A model generated the notes under the pieces. It was given only the letters and a program-made list of their open reading frames with translations, made no database searches and was not told where the DNA came from. DNA of 64,000 nt from Coprothermobacter sp. (lineage in GTDB: Bacteria > Caldisericota > Caldisericia > Cryosericales > Cryosericaceae), in assembly GCA_013824685.1 (NCBI GenBank), contig PNOG01000009.1, forward strand, positions 1 to 64,000. Reading direction: 5' to 3'. The position numbers were made by a program, and so were the translations under genes. This document shows positions 19,173 through 27,170 of this stretch, piece by piece (positions within the stretch are counted from its first letter, which is position 1; each line of letters starts with the position of its first letter).

Positions 19173-20147
19173 ATGGCAATAGTCATCGGCGTAAGTGGAG
19201 CATGGAAGGCCGTGCTGGCCATGGCACGAACGGCGGGTATCGTCGTGAACGAGCCGTCCGACGTGGGTATCCAGCTGGCGCGCGCCCAGAAGGCCCTGGT
19301 TCAGCAGGACACGCTGGCGCGCGATGATCTGGCACTCCAGGAGGCCGCCCTGGAACACAAGCTGGCGGAACAACGGTCCTCCTGCGCCGCGGACATCGCG
19401 CGCATCCACGCTCGCTCTGGACAGGAGACGACACGTCTGGCCGCCCGCCTGAGCCGCCCCGGTCCGATGGCCCTGCGTACGGTGAACGGCCTGTGGGTTG
19501 GGTTGTCCCGTCTGGGTCTGCAGGCACAGGAACGCGTACAGGTACGTGCACGGTCACGTGCCGTCATTCCCGCTCAGCGCGCCCTCCAGGACTTCCTCGC
19601 CAGCCGCGAAACCGAGGTGGCGAGGCGTGTCGAAGGTGCCCACCGCATCGTTGCGGGCATCGAAGCGATCGCCCACTCCGCTGTCCTGGCCAATGCCGTC
19701 GCAGAACGTACGGTCATCAGGACGCTCAGCACCCTGCCAGACGATTTCGTCCTGATCAACGACCTCCACCTGCGCTACGACCGGGACATCCCGTTCGAAG
19801 ACAGCTACTTGAAAACTGCACAGCTGGACCACCTTCTCATCGGCCCCACGGGCGCCTACGCCATCGAGACCAGGAATTGGAGTCGCACCGCCATCGTGGA
19901 CGGTGACGAAGCGGACCCCGTGTTGCAGGTGACGCGGGCGTCGTTCCTCTGCTCCCACATCCTGAAGGACGCGGGCTGCGACCAGATCGTGCGTTCGGTC
20001 GTTGCCTGTGATGGTGCCCCGCCCACCAGGTCCGGCGGAGCGCATGTCGCCATCATGCCCACGGCGCGCCTGCTCGCATACGTCCAGTACGGCCCCCAGC
20101 TGATGTCGGTCCAAGAGATCGCTCTCGTATGCAGGACCCTGACCTAG
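19173..20147 (+). CDS. Nuclease-related domain (NERD) protein
   Basis: This 324-residue protein has an N-terminal helical, Arg/Gln-rich region (about 1-190) and a C-terminal NERD domain with QLDHLLIGPTGAYAIETRNW, the Asp and Glu-x-basic arrangement of this PD-(D/E)xK-like family. The usual lysine of the E-x-K triad is arginine here, which may reduce nuclease activity. A Cys- and Asp-rich segment (CSHILKDAGCDQIVRSVVACDG) follows. The start at 19173 is set by GGGAGG seven nt upstream. NERD proteins are presumed DNA-processing enzymes, but few have been characterised. It stands alone with its own promoter. Confidence 0.8.
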   Translation: MAIVIGVSGAWKAVLAMARTAGIVVNEPSDVGIQLARAQKALVQQDTLARDDLALQEAALEHKLAEQRSSCAADIARIHARSGQETTRLAARLSRPGPMALRTVNGLWVGLSRLGLQAQERVQVRARSRAVIPAQRALQDFLASRETEVARRVEGAHRIVAGIEAIAHSAVLANAVAERTVIRTLSTLPDDFVLINDLHLRYDRDIPFEDSYLKTAQLDHLLIGPTGAYAIETRNWSRTAIVDGDEADPVLQVTRASFLCSHILKDAGCDQIVRSVVACDGAPPTRSGGAHVAIMPTARLLAYVQYGPQLMSVQEIALVCRTLT

Positions 20148-20241
20148 GGTCGCCAGAACGGGCAATGGACACCGTATCAGCCCCGTAAGCCGACCCGCAG
20201 TTGTCAGCAATCCCACCTTCACAATCGTGTGTACGAAACGT

Positions 20242-20267
20242 CTGTATGCTGCGTATAGAACATACAG
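20242..20267. promoter_or_regulatory. Inverted repeat in the SHOCT gene leader
   Basis: CTGTATG (20242-20248) and CATACAG (20261-20267) form a perfect 7-bp inverted repeat with a 12-bp centre, 40 bp before the SHOCT gene. It could be an operator. I find no well-spaced promoter around it. Confidence 0.3.
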
Positions 20268-20306
20268 GGACGCAAAGGCGCCCCGTAGAAAGGAGAAGTG
20301 ATACAT

Positions 20307-20633
20307 ATGATGGGATATTGGAGATATGGTGGTTTCGAACGCGGCGGTTGGGGCGGCATGTGGGGCGGTGGGCATCTATTCATGGGCCTGCTGTGCCTGG
20401 TGTTCTTCATCACGCTCATCGTCTGGATCATCCGCATGGCGACATGGAGACGACATGGTATGGGCTGCGGTATGGGCTACATGCGTCACATGCACGGCAT
20501 GCATGACGATCGCGACCTGATGGAGAGCAAGCAGGACGAAGCCTTGGACATCCTCAGGCGCAGGTTCGCCGGAGGCGACGTCACCAAGGAAGAGTACGAA
20601 GAGCGGCTGAAGGTCCTGAACGGCGACAAGTAG
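20307..20633 (+). CDS. SHOCT domain membrane protein
   Basis: This 108-residue protein has a Gly/Trp/Met-rich N-terminus, one membrane helix (about 25-48), a Met/His-rich patch (GMGCGMGYMRHMHGMHDD) and a C-terminal SHOCT module (ALDILRRRFAGGDVTKEEYEERL). The Met/His patch could bind a soft metal such as copper (inference). ATG 20307 is preferred because AGGAG at 20291-20295 suits it; GTG 20298 lies too close. It ends at a strong terminator and appears monocistronic. Confidence 0.82.
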   Translation: MMGYWRYGGFERGGWGGMWGGGHLFMGLLCLVFFITLIVWIIRMATWRRHGMGCGMGYMRHMHGMHDDRDLMESKQDEALDILRRRFAGGDVTKEEYEERLKVLNGDK

Positions 20634-20653
20634 CCGTCCCTAAGAAACACGCG

Positions 20654-20685
20654 CCCCTGTGCCGGTTCACGGCACAGGGGTTTTT
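20654..20685 (+). terminator. Rho-independent terminator of the SHOCT gene
   Basis: An 11-bp perfect stem (20654-20664 with 20670-20680), a GTTCA loop and a run of five T make this the clearest intrinsic terminator in the window. Confidence 0.92.
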
Positions 20686-20721
20686 GCATGTCCTGGTTAG
20701 GCTGAGACTGACCTCAGCTTT

Positions 20722-21120
20722 CTAGACGCCCGAATGCTCGCCGAGTTCGACACCCTTGTCGGGCTTGGGTTCCTCCATCAGGCCGAAGCTGTTGCCTTCC
20801 GTGTCCTTGCAGGTCACCATGCGTCCCACCCCGGGGATTGTCTGGATATCCCTTACGATCGTCCCTCCGGCAGCAGTGACAGTCGCCATGGCCTCTTCCA
20901 GGGACAGCACCCCAAGGGTCAGGTTCGTTTCGAGAGTCTCGCTGGTGGATGGAGAGAGACCTCCATCGATGCCTGGTTCACCGGGCGCACCAGTCGTGAT
21001 CATGTAGTAATCGAAGGGTCCATCCCACTTCTCAACGGTCCAGCCGAACGCCGCTTTGTAGAATGCGATCGCACGCGCCGGGTCTCTCGCCATCAGGTCA
21101 AAGTGCATCGGTCGCAGCAT
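20722..21120 (-). CDS. VOC family (glyoxalase/bleomycin resistance-like) protein
   Basis: This 132-residue protein has the vicinal-oxygen-chelate fold: an N-terminal PMHFDLMARDPARAIAFYKAAFGW unit and a second beta-alpha-beta unit ending in DTEGNSFGLMEEP. It resembles the small predicted 27-kDa-antigen/CFP-30-like VOC proteins. The substrate is unknown. The start at 21120 follows GGAGG; a longer frame to 21222 has no ribosome site. It is a single gene converging on the SHOCT gene. Confidence 0.85.
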   Translation of the reverse strand: MLRPMHFDLMARDPARAIAFYKAAFGWTVEKWDGPFDYYMITTGAPGEPGIDGGLSPSTSETLETNLTLGVLSLEEAMATVTAAGGTIVRDIQTIPGVGRMVTCKDTEGNSFGLMEEPKPDKGVELGEHSGV

Positions 21121-21163
21121 GTCACGCCTCCTGTAGTTGTCAGGCCTTGCGGCCTCTACCCAA

Positions 21164-21191
21164 ACCATACTCCATGCCCCGAACCATGCAA
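21164..21191 (-). promoter_or_regulatory. Candidate promoter of the VOC gene
   Basis: On the minus strand TTGCAT (21186-21191) and TATGGT (21164-21169) are 16 bp apart, about 43 bp before the start codon. Confidence 0.5.
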
Positions 21192-21404
21192 GGACGCCCT
21201 TGACATTCACGTCACAATGCACAAAGCTGTGATCCAGGGACAGCGCTCAGACGCCACCAGGAGCCTCCTCGCAACGCCTGAGGAGATGAGACGTTGCTGA
21301 ACATGAGCTCTTCTGTGATGAACTGTGGGAACCAAAACCCGCGACGGCCGTCCAATTGCACGAAGGATGGTGACCCCAAGGGCCGCCATATGGAGGTGAA
21401 ACCG

Positions 21405-22259
21405 ATGAAGAGACTGTTGATCATCCTCATGATAGCTGCGCTGGCACTTACTGTGAGCGTACGCCGGGTGAATGCGGCCGACCCGCTCGCAGGCATCCGC
21501 TACGCGCCGCCAACGGCAACGCTGACGACAGGCAAGCTGTCGTATATGCCGAGCGAGGCCATCGACTGGCGCTACACCCTGTACAATGGCAACGACCAGC
21601 CTCTGGTCCTGACCTTTACGTCATCCCAGGTCTATGATCTCGTTCTGCGGGAAAGCGCCGGCAGGATAGTTGCCCGGTGGTCGACTGACCGGATGTTCGC
21701 AGACGTCATGAGCACCCGCACCGTCATGATGGGCGAGACTATGGAACTCAAGGGCTCGTGGCAGCTGCCCAAGGAGCTCGCTCTCGGCAGCTATGACCTG
21801 GAGTTCGTGCTGACCAGCACGACCACCGAACCGACTGGAGCGAAGACACAGTTCGCGGTCGGCAAGGCAAGCATGGTAGACCTGGACGTCAAGTTCACGA
21901 CGGACAAGCTCATCTACCGCGTGGGGACGACCATCAGGGTCAAGTACACGATCACGAACCTGACTGACAAACCACTCGTTCTGACCTTCCCCTCCTCACA
22001 GCAGTATGACTGGACCGTCACCGACGCCGAAGGCAACCTCGTCTACCGGTGGTCAAAGGGCAAGGCATTCGCCCAGGTCGTTACGCAGCTCACCATCCCC
22101 GTTGGGACCAGCGACGACTTCGAGAGCTCCTGGCTCATCCCACCGGACCTCAAGCCCAATGGCTTCTACGTTCATTTCACAGTACTGGATGACGGCCTCG
22201 GCGTCCTGAAGACGCAGCGACGTGCCGTCCTCATGGGCAGTACGCCCCCTCTCAACTAG
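21405..22259 (+). CDS. Secreted protein with two BsuPI (proteinase inhibitor-like) domains
   Basis: This 284-residue protein has a signal peptide (about 1-25, ending VNAAD) and two tandem BsuPI-type beta-sandwich domains (about 30-150 and 160-280). Each carries the repeated pattern QPLVLTFTSSQVYDL...RWS and KPLVLTFPSSQQYDW...RWSKGKAF. BsuPI is the intracellular proteinase inhibitor of Bacillus, but most members of the domain family are exported and uncharacterised. The start at 21405 follows GGAGGTG. A terminator follows at 22268. Whether it inhibits a protease is open. Confidence 0.85.
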   Translation: MKRLLIILMIAALALTVSVRRVNAADPLAGIRYAPPTATLTTGKLSYMPSEAIDWRYTLYNGNDQPLVLTFTSSQVYDLVLRESAGRIVARWSTDRMFADVMSTRTVMMGETMELKGSWQLPKELALGSYDLEFVLTSTTTEPTGAKTQFAVGKASMVDLDVKFTTDKLIYRVGTTIRVKYTITNLTDKPLVLTFPSSQQYDWTVTDAEGNLVYRWSKGKAFAQVVTQLTIPVGTSDDFESSWLIPPDLKPNGFYVHFTVLDDGLGVLKTQRRAVLMGSTPPLN

Positions 22260-22267
22260 ATGCAGAT

Positions 22268-22291
22268 GCCCCCTCACACGAGGGGGCGTTT
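22268..22291 (+). terminator. Terminator of the BsuPI-domain gene
   Basis: A 7-bp GC stem (22268-22274 with 22281-22287) with loop CACACG is followed by GTTTT. Confidence 0.8.
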
Positions 22292-22304
22292 TCATTTCCC
22301 CCAC

Positions 22305-22356
22305 TGTAACACTCTCGGGACGGTTCCGGTTCTGTAACACTCTGGGGACGGTTCCG
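22305..22356. repeat. Repeat family B, two direct copies
   Basis: TGTAACACTCTCGGGACGGT plus TCCG (22305-22328) is repeated with one mismatch at 22333-22356. The first copy is identical over 24 bp, in inverted orientation, to 43362-43385. Confidence 0.8.
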
Positions 22357-22414
22357 TTTCAGGCAAGAGTGCTGCAGTCGAATGTGCCATCCCCGCGTAT
22401 GCTAGCCCCTCAAT

Positions 22415-22479
22415 CTGTCATTCCCGCGAAGGCGGGAATCCATCTTGTATCCGTCATTCCCGCGAAGGCGGGAATCCAG
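22415..22479. repeat. Palindromic repeat family A, two tandem copies
   Basis: GTCATTCCCGCGAAGGCGGG plus AATCCA occurs at 22417-22442 and again at 22453-22478, identical over the palindrome and 36 bp apart. Confidence 0.85.
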
Positions 22480-22548
22480 TCCTGACCAGGAGTACTTACC
22501 ACGTTGGCCGCTATTTGCCTGCTGACCCCGTATCCTCGCTGTTGACTG

Positions 22549-22576
22549 TTGACATCTGCTGCATATGTAATACATT
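22549..22576 (+). promoter_or_regulatory. Promoter and operator of the toxin-antitoxin pair
   Basis: TTGACA (22549-22554) and TACATT (22571-22576) are 16 bp apart. The perfect palindrome ATGTA-A-TACAT (22565-22575) overlaps the -10, a suitable target for the ribbon-helix-helix antitoxin. A second palindrome CTGTACAG lies at 22582-22589. Confidence 0.6.
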
Positions 22577-22612
22577 GTCGTCTGTACAGAATGAACGAAA
22601 GGAGGCTACGCC

Positions 22613-22831
22613 ATGGCGACTGAAGGAATCATCTCTCTCCGCATTGAGGGAGACCTGAGGAGAAGGATCGATGAAGTTGCTCACCGTACAGGACGCTCGA
22701 AGGCATGGGTCATTAGGAAGGCTGTCGAGTCGTATCTTGAGGACATCGAGGACATCGAAATGAGCGAGCAGCGCCTTGCTGACCCAAAAGACAACGTCAT
22801 CTCCGCTGAAGAGTTGACGTCACTTCTATGA
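22613..22831 (+). CDS. Ribbon-helix-helix antitoxin (CopG/RelB-like)
   Basis: This 72-residue protein has a ribbon-helix-helix DNA-binding N-terminus (ISLRIEGDLRRRIDEVAHRTGRSKAWVIRKAVESYL) and an acidic C-terminal tail (EDIEDIEMSEQRLADPKD...SAEELTSLL) that would wrap and neutralise the toxin. The stop overlaps the start of the RelE-like toxin gene, the standard antitoxin-first order. It probably autorepresses from the palindrome over the -10 box. The start follows AAAGGAGG. Confidence 0.9.
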   Translation: MATEGIISLRIEGDLRRRIDEVAHRTGRSKAWVIRKAVESYLEDIEDIEMSEQRLADPKDNVISAEELTSLL

Positions 22832-23076
22832 CCATCTCTGCGAAGGAGAGCGTCAGGAAAGACTTGGAAGACCTTTTCGACAAATCCGAGGACGGGCGCC
22901 GCGTATGGTCTGTGGTCGTGAAGGCGATACAGGCTGGCAAGTACGAGCACCTGAAGGGCAACCTCCGAACGTTCTACCGTGTCCGTGTGGGCAACTACCG
23001 CGCAATCTTCATCCGGATCACCGACGGAGTGCTCGTCACCCGCATTGCTGACCGAAAAGACGCGTACAAGGAGTGA
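22828..23076 (+). CDS. RelE/ParE family toxin
   Basis: This 82-residue basic protein has the RelE-type core: KAIQAGKYEHLKGNLRTFYRVRVGNYRAIFIRI and the C-terminal RIADRKDAYKE. The LKG..RTFYRVRVGNYRAIF pattern is the ribosome-dependent mRNA interferase signature, with Arg and Tyr/Lys residues in catalytic positions. ATG 22828 overlaps the antitoxin stop by four bases. Together the genes form a complete type II toxin-antitoxin locus, flanked on both sides by dispersed repeats. Confidence 0.9.
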   Translation: MTISAKESVRKDLEDLFDKSEDGRRVWSVVVKAIQAGKYEHLKGNLRTFYRVRVGNYRAIFIRITDGVLVTRIADRKDAYKE

Positions 23077-23162
23077 CCTCTCGGGATTCCACTCCCTGAC
23101 CCTCTCATGATTCTGTCTGGGCACGCCCGAGAAGTCGGTCGCAGGACCCGGGCAGCACCTTC

Positions 23163-23639
23163 CTATAGCTCGTAGCCCTCGGCGGTGACCACGCCGTCTG
23201 CCAGGTCCACGACTACGTAGGTCGCCGTGCGGGCGGGGAAGCGGCCTGCAATGCTGCCCGGGTTGACGAGGAGGATGCCGTCCTGACGCTCGATGAGACG
23301 GCGGTGCGTGTGACCGAAGAGGACGACGTCGGCGCGGTCCTTGCGCCCCTGCTCGAGGAACGACTCCACGCCGTACTTGGTGCCATAGCAGTGACCGTGG
23401 GTCATGAAGATGCGCCTGCCGGCAATCCGCAGGAGACGCTGGAGCGGGAACAACGCACTGACGTCGCAGTTACCCTGCACGGCATCGAAGCGAACGGACG
23501 GATACGCTGCGCCCAGAGCAACGACGTCGGCCTCGCCATCCCCGCAGTGAAGCACGCGGGTGACCTCGGGATGCTGAAGCACCGCCTCCTTCAGATTGGA
23601 CGTGTTGCCGTGCGAATCGGAGACGACGAGGATGTGCAT
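23163..23639 (-). CDS. YfcE/MJ0936-type metallophosphoesterase
   Basis: This 158-residue phosphodiesterase has all the calcineurin-like metal motifs in order: DSHGN (about 7-11), CGDGE (about 32-36), GNCD (about 55-58), THGH (about 78-81) and GHTHRR (about 108-113). Family members hydrolyse phosphodiesters with Mn2+ or other divalent metals; the natural substrate is usually unknown. The start at 23639 follows GGAGG, so the six residues before it are left out. It is a single gene. Confidence 0.9.
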   Translation of the reverse strand: MHILVVSDSHGNTSNLKEAVLQHPEVTRVLHCGDGEADVVALGAAYPSVRFDAVQGNCDVSALFPLQRLLRIAGRRIFMTHGHCYGTKYGVESFLEQGRKDRADVVLFGHTHRRLIERQDGILLVNPGSIAGRFPARTATYVVVDLADGVVTAEGYEL

Positions 23640-23726
23640 GCAGGAACCTCCTGTCATAACGCGCTATGACCACCATCATACCAGACGCCGCAGGGATTGC
23701 CATGACGGCCAGTGGCACACGAAGGA

Positions 23727-23800
23727 ATGGATTCCCGCCTCCGCGGGAATGACGGATCCAAGGACGAAACTGGGTTCCCGCCTGCGCCGCGAAGGCAGGA
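23727..23800. repeat. Palindromic repeat family A, one good and one decayed copy
   Basis: The copy at 23727-23755 is a clean palindrome (GGATTCCCGC-CTCC-GCGGGAATGACGG with a short loop). The copy at 23771-23800 keeps the left arm GGGTTCCCGCCTGCG but its right arm has diverged. Confidence 0.7.
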
Positions 23801-23895
23801 TCCTTTCGCGACGAGGAAGTTCTCGGGGAAGCAGCGAGGGCAACTCTCGCTGCAACACGTTCAGCACAACTGTTACAACAACAACGACTGTCCCC

Positions 23896-23936
23896 TGTTA
23901 CACAGTTTTGGAACCGTCCCGAGAATGTTACACCTG
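23896..23936. repeat. Repeat family B, inverted copy
   Basis: TGTTACAC at the left and GAACCGTCCCGAGAATGTTACA (minus the last two bases, 20 conserved positions) at the right match the family B unit on the opposite strand. The unit is bounded by inverted TGTTACAC/GTGTAACA-type ends. Confidence 0.65.
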
Positions 23937-23975
23937 TGAGGGAATGACGGAAAAGCGCACTATGAAAGGACCCGG

Positions 23976-24578
23976 TCAGGAAGGCCGGAATATTCGCATG
24001 AGTATTTCGGGGTCAGGCATTGCTGCCATGGTCCCACCCACCTTCAGCGAGGCGAGGCCGAGGATTGCTGCAAAGAACGTCTGAACAAGCTCCGCAGGAT
24101 CTCCCTGCGCTATCTGGCCCTTCTGCTGGCCCTGTTCGATCACGTGGACCAGCATGTCGAACGGTCTCCCTGGGCCATGCGGATGCTCGATTGGCAGAAT
24201 GGGATACACACCACTCGTCATGGCCTCCATCATAAGGACGAAGGGGTATCCTGCCGATTGCTGCTCCCCAACGCTCTTGAAGATTCGCGCGACCAGGGCT
24301 CGCATCTTGTCGATCGGCTCCCCGGCGTCTGCATTCACGAGCTCAATCACGCGTCTCGAGGAATCGACTGCATCCCTGACCAGTTCGGCGTAGATCTCGT
24401 CCTTCGACTGGAAGTAGTGGTACATGAGCCCGTAGCTGATGCCTGCTTCTGTCGTGATATCGCTCATCTTTGCGGCAGCGAAGCCCTTGTGGATGAAAAC
24501 CTTCAGGGCAGAGCAAAGGATCTGCTTCTGTCTGTCATCCTTGATCTGTATGTTTGCTTCTTCACTGCGAGGTGACAT
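23976..24578 (-). CDS. TetR family transcriptional regulator
   Basis: This 200-residue regulator has a TetR helix-turn-helix (about 18-62; MSDITTEAGISYGLMYHYFQSKDEIYAE) and a C-terminal ligand domain of the AcrR/TetR_C_11 size. The start at 24578 is preceded by AGGGGG at a good distance. A TetR-type operator lies just upstream (24597-24612), so it probably represses itself and perhaps the divergent histidine kinase gene. No transporter adjoins it. Confidence 0.88.
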   Translation of the reverse strand: MSPRSEEANIQIKDDRQKQILCSALKVFIHKGFAAAKMSDITTEAGISYGLMYHYFQSKDEIYAELVRDAVDSSRRVIELVNADAGEPIDKMRALVARIFKSVGEQQSAGYPFVLMMEAMTSGVYPILPIEHPHGPGRPFDMLVHVIEQGQQKGQIAQGDPAELVQTFFAAILGLASLKVGGTMAAMPDPEILMRIFRPS

Positions 24579-24596
24579 CTGCACGACCCCCTATGA

Positions 24597-24612
24597 TTGA
24601 CTTGTCAGTCAA
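24597..24612. promoter_or_regulatory. TetR-type operator upstream of the regulator gene
   Basis: TTGACT (24597-24602) and AGTCAA (24607-24612) form a perfect 6-bp inverted repeat with a TGTC centre, 19 bp from the TetR start codon. Confidence 0.6.
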
Positions 24613-24698
24613 CGAAGTGAAAGTGTATGCCGTGTTGCGCAAGAAACAGCGGGAAGACTTCACGGTTTGAACACCGTTTGACCGCGAATACATTTCGC

Positions 24699-24726
24699 TT
24701 GACTAACGTTTGCTGTATTCTATCCT
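24699..24726 (+). promoter_or_regulatory. Promoter of the hybrid histidine kinase
   Basis: TTGACT (24699-24704) and TATCCT (24721-24726) are 16 bp apart. The transcript would include the 25-codon leader ORF at 24799. Confidence 0.55.
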
Positions 24727-24798
24727 ATACCAAGAGAGACAAATAGCCGCACGGGTCTGCAGATGGCGCGAAACGGTCCGCGCAATGGGAGAAGTGCT

Positions 24799-24876
24799 AT
24801 GCAGCTTGGCACGCCACTTGAACTGCTGATGGTTCTTTCCTGTGCACGGAACATGCGCGGGGGAGGTGCCCGGTGA
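24799..24876 (+). CDS. Possible 25-codon leader peptide before the histidine kinase
   Basis: ATG 24799 is preceded by GGGAGAAG and opens a 25-codon frame whose TGA overlaps the GTG start of the kinase (GTGA). The peptide (MQLGTPLELLMVLSCARNMR followed by GGGAR) has no known family. It may only couple translation. Confidence 0.3.
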   Translation: MQLGTPLELLMVLSCARNMRGGGAR

Positions 24877-27026
24877 CACGTGAGTCCTTTGTCGCGCTCG
24901 TCGGCAACGCCGCATTGCTGCTGGCGCTGGTCTATGTCTATGACCTGCTGAACGTTGTCCGCTGGATATCGGGTACGTGGATACGGCAGGTGATCGCCGG
25001 TATTGCCATCGGCGCGAACGGCATCTTCGTCATGCTAATGCCCTGGACCTTCGTGCCCGGCATCAACTTTGACACGCGGTCCGTCCTGCTGGCCATCTCG
25101 GGGCTCTTCTTCGGCACGATCCCCACGGTGGTCGCGGTCCTCATGACCGCCGCGTTCCGGCTGATCCAGGGCGGAGGCGGCGCGTGGACAGGTGTCTCCG
25201 TCATCGTCGCCTCAGGCGTCATCGGCGTGGCCTGGCGGCTTGCGCGGCGGCGCCAGTTGACCAGCCTTTCGTTCAGGACGCTGTACGCGCTGGGACTCGT
25301 CGTCCACGCAGTCATGCTCGCGCTGATGTTCACGCTGCCACTGTCGACAGCCCTCAGGGTCCTCGGCAGCATCGCCTTTCCGGTCCTAGTCATCTATCCC
25401 ATCGCGACCGCGGAATGTGGCATGCTCATGGTCGACCGGCTGCGGCGTGAACAAGCGGCTGTAGCCGTCCGCGAGAGCGAGAGCCAGTTCCGGGCTCTCT
25501 CCGAGCAAGCGGCCATCGGCGTGACCAAGACGGAGACGGCGACCGGCAAGTACGTCTTCGTCAACCAGCGCTTTGCCGACATCGTCGGATACGCGCGAGA
25601 GGAACTGCTGACGATGAGCTTCCACGACCTTACCGACCCCCATGACCTGACCGAAGACCTGAACAACGTGGACCTCCTCGTCGCGGGCAAGATTCATGAA
25701 TACTCCATGGAGAAGCGCTATCTTCGCAAGGATGGCACAGCCGTCTCGGTCAACTTGACTGTTTCCCCGTTGTGGAACCCGGGAGAGCCACCACTGCACC
25801 TCATCGGCCTCGTGGAAGACATCACCGAGCGCAAGCAGGCAGAGGCTCAACTCCGTCAGTCCCAGAAGATGGAGGCTATCGGAGAGCTGGCAGGAGGAGT
25901 AGCTCATGACTTCAACAACCTGCTGACCGGCATCCTGGGCAACATCGCCCTCATGCGCAGCAGCCTGCCCCCAACAGACCCGTTGCTGGAAAACCTGAAC
26001 GCAGCCGAAACCGCCGCCCGTCAGGCTGCCGACCTCACGAAAGGCCTGCTGACCTTCGGCCGCAGGGCTGTGGTCTCAGCGGTACCCCTCGACATGGCAG
26101 AGGCGGTCGACACGACGCTGGTTATGCTGAAACAGTCACTGCCGGCCACCATCGATATCGTCCGCGATGTCGAGCCGACAACCTGGAGCGTCCTGGCAGA
26201 CCGCTCCCAGATCGTACAGGTGATCCTCAACCTGGCCGTCAACGCACGCGACGCCATGCAGAGCAAGGGGACACTGACGATACGTACCAGGAACGAGGTC
26301 TTGGGACAGGAATATGTCCAGAAACATCCTCTCGCACGCCCAGGGGAGTTCGTCCACCTGAGCGTCGCTGACACCGGCCCCGGCATCCCCGACGAGATCC
26401 GGGAGCATCTCTTCGAACCCTTTCACACGACCAAACCCACAGGTTCCGGGACCGGCCTGGGTCTGTCCATCGTGTACGGTGCCGTCAAGCAGGCAGGTGG
26501 ATGGGTGACCGCAGACTCGCCTCCCCCTGAGGATGTTTGTTCAATCCGAGGGGTGCCTCAGGCTGCGGGCACCGTGTTTGACATCTTCCTGCCGCGCTGT
26601 CTCGACGATCCATCCACAGCAGCCGTACCAGCCCGCTCCGCCGTCAACGTCTGCAGCGGAACCATTCTGGTCGTCGAGGACGAGCCGGTCGTCAGCGCCG
26701 TCGCCCAGGCCCTGCTGACACGCAGTGGCTGCGCGGTCCTGACAGCCGGGGACGGGGCATCTGCCCTGGCCACGTTCCGGGAGCACCCGGGCACCGTCGA
26801 CCTCATCCTGCTGGACATGACCATGCCGGGCATGACGACCGACGACATCGTCCAGGCGATTCGTGACATCGATGCGCACGTGCCGGTCCTGCTGACCTCG
26901 GGCTATACCTCAGGCGACACCGTCAAGCGCATGCTCGACGAGGGGACCGTGCAGGGGTTCCTAACCAAGCCGTACGAACTGCGTGAGCTGCTGAGCACCA
27001 TCAACCGGCTGCTGCAACGATCCTGA
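24873..27026 (+). CDS. Hybrid sensor histidine kinase (LytS-like membrane sensor, PAS, receiver)
   Basis: This 717-residue protein has five to six N-terminal membrane helices of the LytS 5TM type (about 8-195), a PAS domain (about 200-325), a HisKA domain with GGVAHDFNNLLTGILGN (phosphoryl His about 345), an HATPase domain with GTGLGLSIVYG, and a C-terminal receiver (about 595-715) with EDEP, the phospho-acceptor in LLDMTMPG and KPY. It should phosphorylate its own receiver; a separate output regulator is not encoded nearby. GTG 24873 follows GGAGG. The nearby TetR gene is divergent. Confidence 0.9.
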   Translation: MTRESFVALVGNAALLLALVYVYDLLNVVRWISGTWIRQVIAGIAIGANGIFVMLMPWTFVPGINFDTRSVLLAISGLFFGTIPTVVAVLMTAAFRLIQGGGGAWTGVSVIVASGVIGVAWRLARRRQLTSLSFRTLYALGLVVHAVMLALMFTLPLSTALRVLGSIAFPVLVIYPIATAECGMLMVDRLRREQAAVAVRESESQFRALSEQAAIGVTKTETATGKYVFVNQRFADIVGYAREELLTMSFHDLTDPHDLTEDLNNVDLLVAGKIHEYSMEKRYLRKDGTAVSVNLTVSPLWNPGEPPLHLIGLVEDITERKQAEAQLRQSQKMEAIGELAGGVAHDFNNLLTGILGNIALMRSSLPPTDPLLENLNAAETAARQAADLTKGLLTFGRRAVVSAVPLDMAEAVDTTLVMLKQSLPATIDIVRDVEPTTWSVLADRSQIVQVILNLAVNARDAMQSKGTLTIRTRNEVLGQEYVQKHPLARPGEFVHLSVADTGPGIPDEIREHLFEPFHTTKPTGSGTGLGLSIVYGAVKQAGGWVTADSPPPEDVCSIRGVPQAAGTVFDIFLPRCLDDPSTAAVPARSAVNVCSGTILVVEDEPVVSAVAQALLTRSGCAVLTAGDGASALATFREHPGTVDLILLDMTMPGMTTDDIVQAIRDIDAHVPVLLTSGYTSGDTVKRMLDEGTVQGFLTKPYELRELLSTINRLLQRS

Positions 27027-27170
27027 GCAGGCGCATCCGTCGGAACGCGTCGACAGGCACAGCGTTGCAGCACTTAGCCCGATGGCTACTTGCTGGAAAC
27101 TGCGACGTCTGGAAGAAGCAGGTTCCAATTGACTCAGAAGCAGAGGACCGACGATGAACAGGGGGCTGCC

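Larger units (their letters stand above)
22260..22612. other. Intergenic gap with terminator, repeats and toxin-antitoxin promoter
   Basis: In order, these 353 bp hold a terminator (22268-22291), two direct copies of repeat family B (22305-22356), two copies of family A (22415-22479), and the promoter/operator of the toxin-antitoxin pair. I see no further gene. Confidence 0.7.
23640..23975. other. Intergenic gap with repeats
   Basis: These 336 bp carry a -10-like TATGAT on the minus strand (23675-23680) for the phosphoesterase gene, two family A repeats (23727-23800) and a family B copy (23896-23936). I see no gene. Confidence 0.6.

Noticed and set aside
20267-20286. GGGACGCAAAGGCGCC-like stretch resembling half of a c-di-GMP-I riboswitch
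   Set aside because: Only the GGACGCAAAGGC side is present; the partner strand with the conserved GGCAAACC-type element and a closing stem are missing upstream of the SHOCT gene.
22415-22479. Tandem identical palindromes that could suggest a CRISPR array
   Set aside because: Only two copies are adjacent, the spacing is about 10 bp, the unit is fully palindromic and no cas gene is present; it fits a REP-like repeat.
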